From Cyprinodon diabolis (Eukaryota; Chordata; Actinopteri; Cyprinodontiformes; Cyprinodontidae): a DNA stretch of 64,000 nucleotides. Below the pieces are notes generated by a model that did no database searches, was not told where the DNA came from, and saw nothing but the letters and a program-made list of their open reading frames with translations. The DNA lies in the NCBI GenBank assembly GCA_030533445.1, contig CM060080.1, positions 23,451,377 to 23,515,376 of the forward strand. Reading direction: 5' to 3'. The position numbers and the translations under genes were made by a program. Shown piece after piece: positions 54,621 to 64,000 of the stretch (its first letter is position 1; every line of letters begins with the position of its first letter).

Positions 54621-57029
54621 AAAGGTTTTATCATTATCTCCCTTTGATCTCCTCTTTCTTTCATCTTTTCTCCTTTTTTTCAATTTTTCCTTTCCTGTTC
54701 TACCTACATTGCAGTGTCCATATAATCTGTAAAACTCCCTACATAATTCTAATAAAGCTATTTATATGCATAAAACAAGCTGAACACTATGGCGATAGCT
54801 AGACAGGACACTGTTTAAAAAAAAATAAAAATAAAAAAAATAAAATGATGGTACCCCTAGTAAAGAAAAGGTAAAATTAAGGTGTGTTTGCTATAGTAAA
54901 TGGCATCCTTGAAACCTGAGACAGCTGAAACTGTTTGCTCATGAGAGTGGGCCAGAAGTCTCATTGACAGTAACAGGAACCCTTTCAATTTATTGATTGC
55001 CACTAAAGAGTAAATTATTGGTTCTATGTGTATGTTTGCCCATGGAAAAGTCCCCAAAAGGATGGTGTGACAAAACTTGTATGTGTGTTTATTTCAAACA
55101 TAACATTTTGCTTTTAAATAATTACTTCAACTACTTAAATAGAAATATATGCAAACACACCTTCAAATATTTGAGAAAATACTTACATTCATTGTTGAAT
55201 TCTTATTTTACTTAGCACACCAGGTCCTTATAAGTACTAGATGTTTAGATCATATAAATGGGCTAGAAAAAACATGTCTGACAACATGAAAGAAACTAAA
55301 AGATCCCAAAAATTACTCAATTTCTGATCTAAGAACAGATAAGTGACACAAACATGTTCCAATTCATCAAATGTGATTATAAGGGAGTTACTCAGATTAG
55401 CTCTAGTTTTATAAATACAGGTTACAATATGATTTTATTTTGTATTTATTTTGATTTATTTTACTTACTAACTTCCATTCAACATATTTATGTTGTTTTT
55501 TATTTGAGCTGGAAAGAATAAAATGCCTAAGAATTACATGATCACATTAAAAGATTACTTTATATTCAGTTATTGTACATTCCACTTTTGGACAATCATC
55601 AATACTTTTAACTGAGGGGGGTACTCGTGACAAGGCAAAATACCCAAAGGGGTACACAAGTCACAAAAGGTTGGGAAACACTGCTCCAGAGGAACACTTC
55701 AAAGCAAGATCAAGACATAATCATTTTATTTCTTGTTATGAATGTGTTTTGCCTGAATAGTACAATAAACACAACAACAACAAGTTGTCTTTTTTCAATA
55801 AATTTATGACTGAAACTTATGCTTAATCCAAAGAAAAGGGGCTCTGTCGCCCCCTGCTGTAAAAAAAATGCAAATAGTGAGAGGACAAAACCGTTTTCCT
55901 CTTCATTTTTCAAATATAGGAATTGGCTTAAAATGAGTGATAGATTATCTCCACAGCAATAAATAAATAAATAAATTCTCTCTCTGATGAGGGAAGAGGA
56001 ATAACAATTTTGCTTTTAAAATAGATTATAATGCAGTTTTTTAGACGAAATGACACAAATTACACATTTAACAGCAAACACCTCCTTTACAAATTGTTTT
56101 TCGTTTATCAACAAAACACCAAATGCCATAAAGTTCAAACCACATAAGGCAGGCTTCAGCATTGGGGTATGGTGCACATTCAGATCAAAGCAGCAAAGGT
56201 GAATAATGCAAAATTGATTTTAATCACTGCAGAAGATACAGGAGGCTCAATAAATTTTTACATCAAACAAGTTCAAACAGGATATTTTTGCACGCGTTTT
56301 CATGATAATTCAATGTTTTGAAACAAACATCTACATTAATCTTTTAGCAACTTGTCACTCTAACAAACAACAGCAACAACAAAAAAAAAAACAATATCAC
56401 ACACAGAAAAGAACCAAGATAAAAGGCACTGGTTTACACTTTGTGAAGTAGAATTGCACTAATCCCCTAATATACATAAAACTATGATTTACAAAAATAG
56501 TCAGATTTATCTTTTCTTTAATTTATTTCTAAATAAATACTTATTAGAATTGCTGGATCTTTAAGTCTTTCTTTGTCTAAATACATGTATTTGTTGTATT
56601 TCTATCGTATTTTGTCTCTCAATTGGAACATGTACATGTTGTCCAGAGATGTCAGTAAAAATATAAATATTTTCAGAAAAATACATCATTTTGTTGTATC
56701 AGGCACATTTCCAATTGTAAATAACATTTCTTATGAAACAACTGCTGTAGTCAATGAGGCTGTTAATACATAATCAATAAGGTTATACAGATGTGTACAT
56801 GTGGAAATATATTTCCAAATGTATTTGTTTGCATAACATATTTTTGCTCTCTTTGCTGCAAATTGGAAACATTTTGGTTTCTGAATTATTGTTAATTTAC
56901 AACCTGGCATTTAAAACTTTTTTTTTTTTTTTTTTTTTTTGGTAAATTGACTCGTTGCTTTAGGACATACATTTAAAACGTATATGATGATAAACATTTG
57001 TTGGCTACTCTAAAGTGCTGGTAAAATTA
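54621..57029. other. No gene recognised
   Basis: AT-rich sequence with A/T-rich simple repeats (about 54820-54845, 56916-56940). The open frames have no family signature. Confidence 0.5.
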
Positions 57030-57145
57030 TTAACATTTGTTGGTAATGTAATGATACATAACTGAAAGTGCATTGATTAGATATTTATCCATTTATATAT
57101 ATATAAAACTTATCATGCAGCACATAATTAGTTCCTTCTGTCTCC
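57030..57145. repeat. 116-bp direct repeat, left copy (target duplication of LINE)
   Basis: Identical by eye over all 116 bases with 58636-58751, from TTAACATTTGTTGGTAATGT to TTCCTTCTGTCTCC. It flanks the LINE exactly. Confidence 0.95.
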
Positions 57146-58411
57146 GTGAGTAGGATGGATGGGAAAGCCAATTCATTTATCCGAAAGTGGTTGGGGCTGC
57201 CACGGTGCCTCTCTGAAGCTGGCCTATTTGGGAGGAACATGCTCCAGCTACCCCTAAGATCGCTACAGCTGGGCTACATGCAAGAAAAGACCAGGTTGGT
57301 GCTCGAGCTACGGGAGTCCACAGATGAGCTGGTTAGGAATGCTAACGCCAGGGTCCTGACTGGCCGCAAGTGGAACGCCCAGACCGAGGTCGACCAAGCG
57401 GTAAGCCGGCTGCAGCACAAGGAGATTGTAGGCAGGGTACAGGTAGGAAGAGCAGGCCTAGGATGGGGAGAAGCACCACGCTTCTGGTCCAAGGCCTACC
57501 ACAAGGAAAGAAAGGAAATGGTGGTGGCGGAGGTGACGAGGATGGAGGAAGACCGCTATAAGATCAAGGCTGTGTCTCAGGGACGGCAAGGAAGCTGGAC
57601 AACCTGGGAGGGAATCTCAACCAGGAACATCAGTTGGTCAGACTTGTGGAAGATCCCACAGGCAAGACTTAGCTTCCTTATCCGCTCAACATATGACACG
57701 CTTCCCTGTCCTCGGAACCTTCATCAGTGGTTCGGAAACGAGGAATGTTGTACACTCTGCAATGCTCCCAACGCAAGCCTTAAGCACATCTTGTCAGGCT
57801 GCAAAGTGGCCCTCTCACAGGGCCGCTATAGATGGCGCCACGACCAGATCTTGAGAAAGCTAGCCGAAGTGCTGGAGGAGCGCAGAAAGGGTAGTAGAAC
57901 ACAATCGCCAGCAGAGGACCCCACCATCTTTGTCGCGGAAGGAGGAATCAGAAGCTTCAAGCAAAGAGAAACCGCAAGGCCCTTCACTACTGGCCAGGAG
58001 TGGAGCATGAAGGTTGACCTGGACAGGAAGCTTCAGTTTCCCACAGAAATCACCACCACATCTCTCCGACCAGACATTGTGGCGTGGTCCATAAAGGCAA
58101 GAGCGGTAGCCCTCATTGAGCTCACTGTGCCAATGGAGGAAGGGATCGAAGCTGCCTTTGAGCGAAAAAAGGCCAAGTATTCAGAGCTGGCTGCGGAGTG
58201 CCGGGAGGCGGGCTGGAAGACTACCATCTACCCAGTAGAGGTCGGATGCCGAGGCTTCACAGGGTTGTCGACCATACGCCTTCTGAAAGACGTGGGAGTC
58301 ACAGGAGGAAGGCTGAGGAAGGCAACAAAGGAACTGGCTGAGGAGGCGGAGAAAGGGAGCTTTTGGCTCTGGCTGCGGAGGAAGGACAGAACCTGGGGGA
58401 ATAACACCTAA
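57146..58411 (+). pseudogene. C-terminal end of RLE-type LINE ORF (zinc knuckle and endonuclease)
   Basis: A 421-codon open frame that begins at the truncation point and ends at TAA 58409-58411; no native start codon. The N-terminal part (LGLPRCLSEAGLFGRNMLQL) is the post-RT thumb region. A CX2CX8HX4C zinc knuckle (CTLCNAPNASLKHILSGC) precedes the restriction-like endonuclease with RPDIVAW, IELTVPMEEG and KKAKYSEL, which carry the PD-(D/E)xK-type active site. The RT domain has been lost, so the copy cannot move by itself. Clade within the RLE group is not settled by eye. Confidence 0.85.
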
Positions 58412-58635
58412 CCCCCAGATAACCATTGCAGGGAATAACATCTTTCAGCTGCAGGGGGAGACAGGGAGACGTCCCTGTCACTGCCCCGCCACCAGGAGAC
58501 GTTCCAGGATTAAAGGGGCGAAACGTTGGTGAATGGTGGTTCCTGGCTGATGACCCTGCAGCTGACCCATGGGCACCGGAGGAGGTGCGACAGGCAGAAA
58601 TGCCAAGCAGGATTTAACACCCTCCTGTATTATCC
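57146..58635 (+). mobile_element. 5'-truncated LINE with restriction-like endonuclease (R2/HERO-type)
   Basis: A 1490-bp insert between identical 116-bp repeats. It starts in the middle of an open frame (GTGAGTAGGATGGATGGG), as expected of 5' truncation, and ends in a 220-bp 3' untranslated region without a poly(A) tail (...CACCCTCCTGTATTATCC). The coding part carries the zinc knuckle and endonuclease of the RLE-bearing LINE group (R2, R4, NeSL, HERO). The unaltered frame and identical flanks point to a recent insertion. Confidence 0.88.
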
Positions 58636-58751
58636 TTAACATTTGTTGGTAATGTAATGATACATAACTGAAAGTGCATTGATTAGATATTTATCCATTT
58701 ATATATATATAAAACTTATCATGCAGCACATAATTAGTTCCTTCTGTCTCC
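58636..58751. repeat. 116-bp direct repeat, right copy
   Basis: Identical partner of 57030-57145. Its right edge is 27 bases from the NT5C1A stop codon, so the original sequence is the 3' untranslated region of that gene. Confidence 0.95.
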
Positions 58752-58777
58752 TGAGTGTCTGAAATGCTACAATTCTG

Positions 58778-61700
58778 CTACTTAAAGGAAGACATCTCTT
58801 TGTCTTTCATTCCTTTCCTCTCTGGGACCTTTTGAGCAATTCCATAGGGCACGTGGCATGCCACCGTTCCCATTTCTGCTGCCCCCTCTACATGAAATAT
58901 CTGGTCATCAAAGAAGATATGAGGCCTTATCTTCTCCAAGATGGGACCCTTAGGTGCACCAGCAAGAAACAAAGCCTCGTCAATCTCTAGACCCCACGAC
59001 CGCAAAGTTTTCAGGGCTCTTGCACCCGAACTGGCTGCACTGCGAGCTGTTACCAGGTAGGTCCTAATGGGGCAGTCCATGCGCTGGCCTTTGGCATAAA
59101 ACTTCTTCTGGAGCCTTCCTAACACTTCAAGGAAACCTTTCAGTGGACCCTGTGGAAAGAATGCAAAACAACAGTTGGGTTTTTAGCAGATAAATCTAAA
59201 TATTTGGGTTAAATGTTGAATGTTAAAGAGAGACAATTGTACCTATTACACAGTGTTCAGACTGGAATGAAACATAACCGCTATGATAAAAAGGAACCAC
59301 AGTCTTGATGCTCTCTGCTGGATCATTAATCTCTAGACCCAATGATTTAGGATGGAGCCAGAGATTTCTGCAACTGTTTTGAGCATGCACAATATTTCTT
59401 GGGGCCCTTCCAGTGCTCTGATTGCAAAGAAGGACCTTGATCAGAAGGTGTAACTTTCTCAAACTGCTATCAAAGTGAATCATTAATCTGTTATACATAA
59501 TAATAATTATAATTTATTGAAATTTATCCCTGCATTTAATCCATCCCCTTGGGGCTGCCATTGTGCGGCGCCCAGGGAGCAGTGTGGGGGTTAAGGGTTT
59601 TGCTTTGGTACCCAGAGTGGAGGCTGAACCGGGTACTTCCAACCTTCTCAGAGCACCAAGCAAACTGCTCTAACCAATAGGCCAACACTCCCACACGTAT
59701 TGAAGACTTGGCATGATAGAAATGACAATGCACGAAGATGAGGAAAAGCTGAAAGAATTAGCAAACTATATGGTATGTTTTTATTATGCTTTTTGGCATA
59801 ATTTTACAATAGGATCAGGAACCAAACCTATCAGACTGACCAGTATTGTTTTCCTATCTGCAGTAAGTGTTAAACTAATTGTAGAGCTACAGAAGCTTCT
59901 TATAGTCATAGAGACATTTTATGTAAGATTTATGTAGTGTTGCAACAGGATAGCCAAAAAAAACCTTGAGGAACGAATTAATGTTCTTAGTACAATTATA
60001 ATTGTAAAGTTGTGATGTCATTCCAACTACCATTAGGGTTTTTTTTATTTGACAATGATTAGGCTGTAGTTTAGGGGTCAATCTCGAGGAGCTCAACAGT
60101 AAAATTATTCAAAATACTATAGAAAAAACATTTTTTTTACTGCCCATTTACAGTATTGTATATGGCCATTGTTTGTATTGTTTCTTTGGTACTAAGCACC
60201 AGTTTAGGAATAAAATTAGATAAGCATATAGGCAGCCTTATCATTTAAGCAAACAAATAAAACAGCTTTACGACAATGATAGGTGCCCCGCTTTGTGTAC
60301 TTTACATGGTCCAGTGGCTTGTTTTCATGTGCCTTCTCATGCTCAAAGAACTTGTCCAGTCCGTGAGCTTTGTAAATCTGCTCTGATTCATCTGAGAAAA
60401 GCACAGCGTCTCCATCGAAAGCGACGCGGAGCTGGGTTTCCGACACTTCTGCCATCTTCTCTGGGGTAAACATGGTGGCAGCTGCTATTCCTGGTTCATA
60501 ACACAATTCACACAGAAACAAATTCACATTCACATCAATTAAATATTTCAATATTTAGAATTAGATTATGTCAGTGATTAATGCTACATGTCACAATGCT
60601 ACCTTGCTCCAGAGCCTCATGAACTTTCACTGGATCAGAAGACAAGTAAAGGTTTGTGTTGTAGGCCTTTAGATAACCTATGGGACTGTTTCCTCCGGTC
60701 ATACAGAAGCGTTCAATGAACAACTCTGAGAAAGGAAAAGCAATGAGTTTGGAAAAGAATAAAAAAAAAACAATAATAATCAATCAAATCTTAAAAGCAT
60801 ATCTAAGCAAATATCTTATCGCCACCTCAGAGTAATCTACCAATCAGGAAATCTTTGATTTGATTTTGAAAATCGCTTAACCCAACCTGGCTTATAATCC
60901 ATATATACCTGCTCTTCTTAGCCTTTCAAATGGCCATGCATTTGAAAACTGATGTACCAATCATTGAAAAAAATAGACTCCTAACACACTTTCTAAAAGC
61001 AACATTAGTTTGTATTAACAGTAAGTCTCTTACTATAGCATTTGCAGTCCATCTGAAGCAACCAATGTTTGTACCATTTCTAAAGCTGTGGTTTAGTAAT
61101 GGCTTTAAAACAAATCATAACTGAAACATTTGTTGAAATCACCCTTTAAACAAAAAGGAATTAAAGGAATAGTGATGAAAGTGCGCATTCAGCGTCTGCT
61201 CTGGATAATGCAAGCGTAGAAGAAGAAATTTGCTGTTTACCTGTGCAAAGAAAGAAACAACGAAAGAAAAATGTCTGAGGACTTCAGTGTTGAGGAAGAG
61301 CATGAGGTCTTTGCCGAGCTGAATGCGCACTTTCATCTGGTTTGGTCTTCCGCGGTTTCCGTAGGCTCGTGAACTCGCAGGCGCGCGCTTTTAGGAAATC
61401 CTATACACTACTGTTTATGCTCTAAAAACATTCTAAATGACTTCGTTTCGAGTAAATTATGGACGCTACCCACTCAGGACACTTGGAATACATTGGACGA
61501 GCAGTATGGAGGAATATTGACACGTTTTTTGTGGACTTTTATGGACCTTTCTGCCTCGGGCACCATAGACCTCCATTATTTGAATGTCAGCAGACAGCAA
61601 GAAGCCTCCCAGATCTCCAGATGCATTTGAGATATCAAAAAAGTACTCCAGAGTGTTGTTCAGCATGGGGGTGAGTAGAAAATGAAGGCTAATCATGTTT

Positions 61701-63857
61701 TGGGTGTACTATTCCTTTAATCCTCAGGTATGCATTAAAGTGTATGAACCCTGAGAAAGATCCCATCGTACCTACAATCAGTCTTCGTTTTCCCTGAAGT
61801 AAAACACCTCAAACACTCAACTCATTTAAACGTGAGAGATTCTGTCAACATTTGAGGATTTAAAAGGGAGTTGAATGGTGCAGCATTGCTGTTCCTCTGG
61901 TATTTTTAGATCACATTCAGTTTACTCCTGTATATGGTCCCATCTTATGTAGTCAGCTGCCAGTCCTCTGACATCACGCCTAGACTTAATTTACAATATT
62001 TTATTTCTATGGGAGGAAAAGAACGTGCAAGGAAATGAAAAACCCTGCTGCTTTGGTCCATACAAGACTCTGTTATTTTACATGTTTGAAGATCTAGAGA
62101 CTCTTTAAAAATAGATCTACAGCCCATCATGGAATACAGATTAAGCGGATGATACCCATCTAGGTATATATTGTTATAATCTCAGATTAAAGTGAGAATA
62201 ATCTCATTCTGAAAGGAAGGGCTGACCTGGGTCAGACTGTGGTTTTTTTAATCTCAGTCACAGATATGTTTGCAAGTTCTTCCTTCATCACTTATCACCC
62301 AGTCTACTGAATACAGCTTATCTAGACTGTCTTCCCAAACTTCTGGGGTTTTATGTTTGCCGCTCTGTTTATTTTGGATCTACGCTTACTGATGCAGGCA
62401 GAAGTTGGGTTGGTTGTACATAATATTTTAACAAAGAGCTACGCAAATATATGTTAAAGACCAACAAAGAGTTTGTGTAAGACTTTAAGAATAAGTAAAA
62501 AAAAAATTGGAAAGCATTTGAGAATATAGGGTTTGCTTTTTAAGGATCACATTATGTTAAAATTGGAGCTGCTTTAATTTGTTTCTATAACAGCTGAAAC
62601 GGCAACAGAAGGGAGGATTCTGCTTACTTGAGAAAACACACTTTGCAGATTAAAGTGAGTCTTCATCAATTTTTAATTTACCCTGCAGTGGGAAAGGAGG
62701 ATGGCTTAAGGGATTCCATGAAAAGGGGATCTTTATTGTACAAACGATGAGACCGTTTTTGAGTCATTGCAGAAATTTTTATCTACTTTTTGTTTATATC
62801 TTAATTTAAATTTGTCTGTAAGTATTATCATGACTTACTTACTTTTCCTTGACAGAAATGATACATAATAAATAAATAATACAAAAATAGATACGTAAGA
62901 TTTTCCATCTGTGTTCAAATTAAAATAAAAAGCTCAGTAATAATAAATTAGTGTAAAGTTTACTTCTTTAGATTTTGTTACCATACTGGAATATAGTTGA
63001 TGATTATGGCTTACACCTAAATATTATATTTTTTTTAGTTTTTACACAAATCATTGATGGAAAGAGCAGTAAACATTATTTCTTAATTGATTTTTTTATT
63101 GATCAGGAGTGAATGATCAGCCAGTGGCTCTGCTGCTGCTTCGGTACTATGCCTCTCATCTTCCTTTTAGCAATAACCTAGAGATCTTCTATTTGGTTTA
63201 TGTCATATGTGTACTTTTCAAGGTAAATTCAAATTGACACTGTATATTTCCATTTGACTATGAATAGTAGCTCATGCAGGTGATATTTGTACCAAGTTAG
63301 TTTATTTTTTAAAACAGGGAGAAAAATGTAAGAAAATCTCAGTATTATAGAATATATCAATGTATCAGTAATTTACGGTGGTGGTTGATGGTATTGATGA
63401 GTCTCAGGCCGACATAAGCATGGTTGTTGGTGATGAGCACAACGTCGAAGAGCTCTTCACTTTCTGGATAAAGGTCCCTCAGCTGAGTGTTGACTGCCTC
63501 CAGAGCCTGGGAATAAAACCAAACCAGATCCGTCTTTAAATAAAAGGATAATACCAATAAAACAAGGAGGGGATTGATATTAAGGATGCATGTTTGACCC
63601 TATACCTACAGGTGCAGAAAAATATCATGAAAAAATATTAGCTACAGAAATTTGGGTTTACTCAACTTTCCTGAATAAAACGCTCTGACCTTGACGAAGG
63701 AGAACGCAGGTCCGGGGCTGAAGGGCTCTGATTCATGAGCCACCTGGTACTTAATGTACTCCTCCATGCCCTGCTGCTCGAAGATCTGCTGCTCCTTGTC
63801 CATGTTGAAGAGGACTCTGGACGACACAGCAATGGTAATGGAGTCCTCTGGCTTTGG
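58778..63857 (-). CDS. nt5c1a: Cytosolic 5'-nucleotidase 1A-like, exons 2 to last
   Basis: The enzyme hydrolyses AMP to adenosine and phosphate in the cytosol, a source of adenosine when ATP is used up. Five exons on the - strand: 63857-63690, 63506-63377, 60725-60603, 60490-60306 and 59149-58778. All have GT-AG sites, and their 978 bases keep one frame to the stop at 58778. They give 325 residues, and the first exon is beyond the window. Landmarks: [50 protein letters not shown], the catalytic DxD in [46 protein letters not shown] and [15 protein letters not shown]. The match to NT5C1A is closer than to NT5C1B as I know them. The intron 63376-60726 holds a TTAA MITE, and intron 60305-59150 a SINE. 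No coding damage is visible. Confidence 0.92.
59500..59693 (-). repeat. tRNA-derived SINE in NT5C1A intron
   Basis: On the - strand it starts TGGGAGTGTTGGCCTATTGG with an A box (GGCCTATTGGTTAGAGCAG) and B box (GGTTCAGCCTC), and ends GGATTAAATGCAGGGATAAATT-like followed by an AT-rich tail. This is the usual layout of fish tRNA-derived SINEs. It is not a functional tRNA gene, since the acceptor and D-arm do not close. Confidence 0.75.
61165..61716. mobile_element. TTAA-type MITE, copy 2, in NT5C1A intron
   Basis: Ends AGGAATAGT (61165) and ACTATTCCT (to 61716) are flanked by TTAA at 61161-61164 and 61717-61720. Nearly identical to 46634-47173. TTAA duplication suggests piggyBac or Kolobok mobilisation. 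Non-coding. Confidence 0.82.
61721..63376. other. Large intron part of NT5C1A, no other gene
   Basis: AT-rich intron sequence. I see no exon-like or repeat structure that I can name. Confidence 0.6.
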
Positions 63858-64000
63858 CTGGAAGGCCGGATGTTTAAGACATGTCATTTTAAACTAGAGC
63901 TGATATTTTTGAGCAATTAGCTAAAGCTTTAAACTGAGAAAAAGAAAAGTGATAATTAAGGGTTAAGGAAACGAACAGCTGTGACTGAAAGTGAGTGTGA

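Noticed and set aside
59600..59693. Possible tRNA gene
   Set aside because: A and B boxes are present but the cloverleaf stems do not close and a SINE body with AT tail follows, so it is a tRNA-derived SINE.

Overview
The window looks like nuclear DNA of a teleost fish. I infer this from vertebrate-type spliced genes (a cytosolic 5'-nucleotidase of the NT5C1A type and an interferon-inducible ISG12/IFI27-like gene), tRNA-derived SINEs, L2/CR1 LINE tails, and an unusually wide set of DNA transposons (Tc1, hAT, ISL2EU, Academ-type, CACTG-ended, TTAA-flanked) beside BEL/Pao, Gypsy and retrovirus-like LTR elements. I cannot name the species.

Only two host genes are well supported. An ISG12-like gene lies on the + strand (about 13.2-15.7 kb) with an ISRE-like site just upstream and transposons in its last intron. 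Five coding exons of an NT5C1A-like 5'-nucleotidase lie on the - strand (63.86 down to 58.78 kb); its first exon is off the right edge. Nearly everything else recognisable is mobile DNA, often nested.

Layout. 0.86-2.26 kb: hAT-type element with 8-bp target duplication. 2.3-11 kb: BEL/Pao pol relic on +, cut by a TA-flanked element (itself holding a SINE), then LTR-like sequence, a 4.9-kb CACTG-ended element with a 3-bp duplication, and inside that a shrunken ISL2EU element. 11-12.5 kb: second BEL/Pao relic on -. 13-18.7 kb: ISG12 locus and an intact Tc1 transposon. 19.5-19.7 kb: foldback DNA. 22.8-25.15 kb: apparently intact two-intron Tc1/mariner-IS630-type transposon. 25.3-26 kb: retrovirus-like LTR, primer-binding site and minisatellite. 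26.3-27.3 kb: L2/CR1 LINE end. 27.6-32.05 kb: hAT element split by a Gypsy-type gag segment.

About 32.8-46.5 kb is a large decayed element with convergent RecQ-like helicase (+) and DUF6589/C2H2 transposase (-) genes, which I assign to the helicase-bearing Academ lineage. A 2.6-kb hAT element sits exactly in the helicase Walker A motif and a 3.3-kb Gypsy element sits in a transposase exon, both with clear target duplications. 46.6-47.2 kb: TTAA-type element, nearly identical to one at 61.2-61.7 kb. 47.98-53.51 kb: nearly complete ISL2EU transposon with a THAP/DDE transposase (+) and a SWIM-YqaJ-PHD nuclease gene (-) carrying one in-frame stop; it interrupts a copy of the IS630-type transposon seen at 22.8 kb. 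57.15-58.64 kb: 5'-truncated LINE with a restriction-like endonuclease, flanked by an identical 116-bp direct repeat just beyond the NT5C1A stop codon.

The two- and three-protein transposons are the most biologically interesting content: in each, a transposase is paired with a nucleic-acid enzyme (a lambda-exonuclease-like nuclease or a RecQ-like helicase) in convergent arrangement.
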